NCBI GenBank assembly: GCA_047617985.1
Contig: JBLGBS010000002.1
Coordinates: 1 to 64,000 of the forward strand
Length of the DNA stretch: 64,000 bases
Direction of reading: 5' to 3'
Source of the DNA: SW-4-43-9 sp047617985
GTDB lineage: Archaea; Nanohalarchaeota; Nanosalinia; Nanosalinales; Nanosalinaceae
The notes beneath the pieces are model-generated. The model was not told the DNA's origin, did no database searches, and saw only the letters and a list, made by a program, of their open reading frames with translations. This document shows, piece by piece, positions 61,220 to 64,000 of this stretch. A program made the translations under genes and the position numbers. Each line of letters begins with the position of its first letter. Position 1 is the first letter of the stretch.

Positions 61220-62630
61220 TTGTGATGTCTTCGCTGTCCTTTTGAGGTGCGCTTTCCAGCTGCATTTTTAGGTTATGGATTTTCTCCTGATTGGAAGCAA
61301 CGTGTTCGGCAAGATTGTCGATCTTCTCCTCGACGGATTTGATCTCGGTCTCCATTGCCACATCGCTCTCCACGGATTCTCCGTCTTTCTCTCCTTTGAC
61401 CATGTTTTTAAGTTCCTGAACCTCTGATCTTAGCTTCGCTACTTCATCGCTCTCTCTTTTCTCTTCCAATTCTTCCTCGAGCCGGGCTATGTAGTCCTGG
61501 TTATCCGTTACTGCCTTCGATATGTCGTTTACCTGCTGTCGTATCTGCTGGCTCTGCTCTGTTTCGTCCAGCGCCGTTTCTTCAATTATATCTTTCAGCT
61601 CGTCGATCTTTTCTTCAGCTGCTTTTTCACCAATTTCTTTCTCCAGCTGTTTCAGTTTTGACTCTGAGACTGTCTCTCCTTCAATATCTCTTACTTTGGA
61701 GTCGAGCTCGTTTAGGTGCTCCTGGTTGTCGGTTATTAGATCCATAACCGTCTCGATTCTCTCTTCAAGTTCTTTGTGAGAGCTCTTGAACTCCTCGATC
61801 TCCTCTTTCTGAACCAGTTCTTCCACTCTCTGAATTCTTTTCTCTCCTTCGTGAACCGCTCTCTTTATTTCCGAGTCAAGCTCATCGATCTTCTGCTCTG
61901 CTTCTTCTCTGTCAATTTTTCTGCTGTCAAGTGATGTGAGCTTTGATTTAATCGATTTGATATCGAATTCGAGCGATGAAACATCCGGATGTTCGTCCTC
62001 AACTACTACTTTTTGATCTTCTTCGATATTCTTCAGCTCGTCTTTACTCTTCTCGAGCTTTCTCAGCCTCTTCTCTATCTCTCTGAGCTTGCCGGTGTCA
62101 ACCTTGCTGGGATCCCCGTCTGTTTCAAGCTGACTGATCTGATTCCTGATGTTTTTCAGCTCTCTGTAGTTGGATTTAACAGCTTTTCTGTACTTCTCCG
62201 GCATCCCCTGCGGCTGTTTGCCGGAGCTGTTTTGCTGAGTATTTTCCAGTCTTTCTTCCAGGTTTTCAAGTCTTTTCTCGATCTGGGTTTTCTGCTCCGG
62301 GTTCTGAGGATTTCCGGTCTCCTCTCTAATATCTTTGATCTGCTGGTAGAGGTACTCAAGTTTTTCATGAACCTTACCTTCCTGGTACTCATCTTTTATC
62401 TGCTCTACCATGTTGAGCCGTTTCTCAAGCTCTTCCTTGTCCATATGGTTCAGCATTTCCTCTACTTCCTGAACCTCCTCTTCAAGCGATAGTGACTCGA
62501 GTTCCGCCATCATATCTTTGTCTTCCAGGTCAGCGACTCTCTGCTCCAGTTCTCTTACTGCATCTTCTATTCCCTGTAGCTCGTCTTCCAGCTGTTCTCT
62601 GCTGACATCTTCAGATATTTCGTCAGTCAT
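61209..62630 (-). CDS. Acidic coiled-coil protein, 473 aa
   Basis: Almost all coiled coil, no membrane helix and no signal peptide. Three short segments near 288-300, 375-390 and 445-460 repeat the pattern DNQxxLxxL: ITDNQEHLNEL, VTDNQDYIARL and ASNQEKIHNL. Between the coils lies an Asn/Gln/Pro spacer (about 130-150). No SMC/Rad50 ATPase head is present. It ends DITIIS and follows the pilin gene at 62690 in the same direction by about 60 bases. A cytoskeletal or scaffold role is conceivable; a TATA element (GAATAAAA region 62653-62660) precedes the gene. Confidence 0.78.
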   Translation of the reverse strand: MTDEISEDVSREQLEDELQGIEDAVRELEQRVADLEDKDMMAELESLSLEEEVQEVEEMLNHMDKEELEKRLNMVEQIKDEYQEGKVHEKLEYLYQQIKDIREETGNPQNPEQKTQIEKRLENLEERLENTQQNSSGKQPQGMPEKYRKAVKSNYRELKNIRNQISQLETDGDPSKVDTGKLREIEKRLRKLEKSKDELKNIEEDQKVVVEDEHPDVSSLEFDIKSIKSKLTSLDSRKIDREEAEQKIDELDSEIKRAVHEGEKRIQRVEELVQKEEIEEFKSSHKELEERIETVMDLITDNQEHLNELDSKVRDIEGETVSESKLKQLEKEIGEKAAEEKIDELKDIIEETALDETEQSQQIRQQVNDISKAVTDNQDYIARLEEELEEKRESDEVAKLRSEVQELKNMVKGEKDGESVESDVAMETEIKSVEEKIDNLAEHVASNQEKIHNLKMQLESAPQKDSEDITIIS

Positions 62631-62689
62631 CAGGAACTATTTGAGAAAGGTTGAATAAAAAATAGAGGGGAAAATAAGGTTGTTTTCGC

Positions 62690-63118
62690 TCACTCAGCTT
62701 CCCAGGTTGCTGATGGCGCTCCCTGACAGTCAGTTGGCTGAACTTCAACTTCTATCAAGTTTCTGCCGCTGTATCCGCTGTCGATCGTGGTTATTCCTCT
62801 GGAGCTATCAATGTCAGTAGTTGCATTTGTACTGTTCTGGGTTGCATCGTTGGCTTCCCACTGCCATGTCACTGTGAGATTGCCGATACCTTCAGTTCCT
62901 CCTGTCTGCTGAATTGTTGCTGAATTGTTCGTTGTATCCACATCTACTTCCATTGTTCTATCTGAGCAGCTCTGAATTTCATCTGCTCTGTCAGATGTGT
63001 CTCCCTGTGCGTCCTGTATTAGCTGTGGAGCCCACTGAGCGAAGATTGATGCTACAGCCATAGTGAATGCTATGAGAAGTACTGCAGCAATTAAAGGTGA
63101 GATACCTTTTCTCTTCAT
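62690..63118 (-). CDS. Archaeal type IV pilin (Pilin_N/DUF1628-like)
   Basis: 142 aa. MKRKGISPLIAAVLLIAFTMAVASIFAQW is the haloarchaeal-type pilin start (KGISPLIA), different from the KGQ form of the other pilins. The head has two cysteines (QSCSDR and TDCQG) and several sequons. A TATA box TATTTAAAG (63142-63150) lies 28 bases upstream. This shows that the window carries two pilin classes. It is separate from the TadA unit but would share its peptidase. Confidence 0.88.
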   Translation of the reverse strand: MKRKGISPLIAAVLLIAFTMAVASIFAQWAPQLIQDAQGDTSDRADEIQSCSDRTMEVDVDTTNNSATIQQTGGTEGIGNLTVTWQWEANDATQNSTNATTDIDSSRGITTIDSGYSGRNLIEVEVQPTDCQGAPSATWEAE

Positions 63119-63141
63119 AGCTAAACATTTCCTTCCCTGTT

Positions 63142-63150
63142 ATTTAAAGA
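63142..63150 (-). promoter_or_regulatory. TATA box for the Pilin_N gene
   Basis: Plus TATTTAAAG, centred about 28 bases from the minus ATG at 63118. Confidence 0.5.
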
Positions 63151-63153
63151 TTC

Positions 63154-63717
63154 CTAGATTTCTGACTCTCTGTGCTTTTTCAGCCACAAGTACCACGCTA
63201 TTAGCACTGTAAGCGTCATCCCCCATCTCCACAGGAAGGTGTGGATTATCTCAAAGGAGATCAGACCTATTTCGCTCAGCCATACCGTTGTAACAACTCT
63301 GACAAGGTTGATAACCAACAGTAGAACAGTTCCAATTATCAGGGTTTTACTGTGTCTCAGCAGGTTCTTTGTTGATGCAAAAACTAGTCCTATAAACGCT
63401 GAGACAGATTTCCAGCCCAGACAGTCTCTCGTAACAAGGTAGCTACCGCGTTCACCGAGGATCAGTGCATCTCTTGCATAGTAGTTCCCGCCCAGATAGT
63501 TCAGTGTATCTGCGGTTAGTTCGGCGAGTTGTTCCTGTAAAAAGTAGGTATCCGGGTTGAGGAAGATTATGGCACGGAACACTAATCCGGCCAGAAGGAG
63601 CTTGAAAACAAACGGTAGGAGAGATCCAAGTTCAGGATACTGCTCCAGGGATTCCTGGTAGCCTGTTTCAAGTTCTTTTCTAAGGTGTAGTGCTCTTTCC
63701 TTCAGCTCTCCTATCAT
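63154..63717 (-). CDS. Archaeosortase/exosortase-family transpeptidase
   Basis: 187 aa multi-pass protein. Exosortase/archaeosortase signatures with the expected catalytic triad are present: Cys99 in RDCLGWKS, Arg140 in NLVRVV and His159 in FEIIHTF, each at or near the outer end of a helix. These enzymes cut C-terminal tripartite signals and attach surface proteins to lipids. The LGWKS core resembles the short ArtE/ArtD-like types; the exact class is uncertain. The 289-aa protein at 30478 and the zinc-finger protein at 44086 have related TG[RK]FLQ plus helix ends and could be clients. It overlaps the upstream gene's stop (ATGA). Confidence 0.87.
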   Translation of the reverse strand: MIGELKERALHLRKELETGYQESLEQYPELGSLLPFVFKLLLAGLVFRAIIFLNPDTYFLQEQLAELTADTLNYLGGNYYARDALILGERGSYLVTRDCLGWKSVSAFIGLVFASTKNLLRHSKTLIIGTVLLLVINLVRVVTTVWLSEIGLISFEIIHTFLWRWGMTLTVLIAWYLWLKKHRESEI

Positions 63718-64000
63718 TTTATACCCAAGTGCTCTTTTGCTATTTCCAGTTTTTCGCCACCGGTTCTATCTGAACGGTTGTTTATCTTTCGTATCTGCTT
63801 GCTTAAACGTTTGTAGGCGTGGAGCGCGGAAGCATATGCATCTTTTTCATGGGAGTTATCACCTTTTCCGAGTCTGTCTTTTCTCTGTCTTGAGAGATTG
63901 TTTTCCGGTGTGAATTTTCGGGCTCCGACTGAACTGGCAATCTTGTCGACCGTCGAAGGTATTTCGGCTCTATCAGTCGCTATAATTATCGGGTAGCCGG
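63714..64000 (-). CDS. COG2433/DUF460-like RNase H-fold protein (C-terminal part)
   Basis: Open to the window edge, ending TGA at 63716-63714. The visible 94 residues run from GYPIIIATDRAEIPSTVDKI through SSVGARKFTPE to NSHEKDAYASALHAYKRL, matching the YqgF/RuvC-like nuclease domain of archaeal COG2433 (PVVIATDxNP... and the conserved HERDALAAALKAY). The final catalytic Asp is in HEKDAY. Family members usually continue for hundreds of residues after this; here the protein ends about 30 residues later, so it is a short, domain-only version. It is coupled to the archaeosortase by a 4-base overlap. Confidence 0.72.
   Translation of the reverse strand, partial: GYPIIIATDRAEIPSTVDKIASSVGARKFTPENNLSRQRKDRLGKGDNSHEKDAYASALHAYKRLSKQIRKINNRSDRTGGEKLEIAKEHLGIK

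Noticed and set aside
61989..62492. Hydrophobic 167-codon open frame on the plus strand
   Set aside because: Antisense shadow of the coiled-coil gene; no promoter or ribosome site and no separate coding signal.
1..64000. Insertion sequences, prophage, toxin-antitoxin or defence systems
   Set aside because: No transposase, integrase, terminal repeats, restriction or Cas signatures were found in any frame.

Overview
The window looks like a piece of a DPANN archaeal chromosome, most likely a halophilic nanohaloarchaeote-type organism. The evidence is archaeal-type PGK, TrpRS, PheST, Pth2, TruD and HerA, an intron-bearing tRNA without encoded CCA, class III (archaeal) pilin signal peptides, TATA-like boxes 24-30 bases before many start codons (leaderless style), very tight gene packing with 4-base overlaps, and strongly acidic proteins typical of a salt-in lifestyle. 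The lineage assignment is inference; no rRNA gene is present to confirm it.

Layout. 1-8.7 kb: glycolytic and translation housekeeping (pgk, trpS, pheS-pheT), with an unrecognised gene paired to a degenerate M28-like peptidase and a SpoIIM-family membrane protein. 8.7-13.7 kb: ndk with a PspC partner, a small cysteine-bearing membrane protein, a HerA-type ATPase, a tRNA-Val(UAC) whose intron sits in the D arm, pth2 and truD. 13.7-19.4 kb: envelope genes (GT-C and GT2 glycosyltransferases, an anchored thioredoxin-like protein, a membrane-bound winged-helix protein, small anchored proteins).

19.5-46.8 kb is a surface-architecture island. Two huge secreted proteins (1096 and 2549 aa) share a C-terminal two-domain block. 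Two further secretory proteins follow, one of them with a run of EP dipeptides. A minus-strand group encodes MoxR ATPase, DUF58, a VWA protein, a coiled-coil protein with seven tandem repeats and a membrane HExxH protein. Next come two abundant-looking secreted beta proteins and a + strand run of four overlapping envelope genes, the first resembling DUF916/WxL-interacting proteins and the last carrying a cytoplasmic C2H2 zinc finger.

46.8-50.6 kb: a MinD-like ATPase, a small anchored protein and PEP synthase with a fused C-terminal winged helix. 50.7-63.1 kb: a type IV pilus locus with five pilin-like proteins on the + strand, a major pilin, two TadC/GspF membrane proteins, a TadA/VirB11 ATPase, a winged-helix coiled-coil protein, a prepilin peptidase, a second coiled-coil protein and a second pilin type. 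63.1-64.0 kb: an archaeosortase and the C-terminal part of a COG2433-like RNase H-fold protein.

Working model (inference): the glycosyltransferases decorate the sequon-rich secreted proteins, the archaeosortase and a WxL-like surface system attach them, the MoxR/VWA machine helps fold or assemble them, and the pilus extends from the same envelope. Together these would form the cell-contact surface of a small, probably host-dependent archaeon. No CRISPR array, insertion sequence, rRNA gene or convincing pseudogene was seen, and no stretch longer than about 210 bases lacks a gene.
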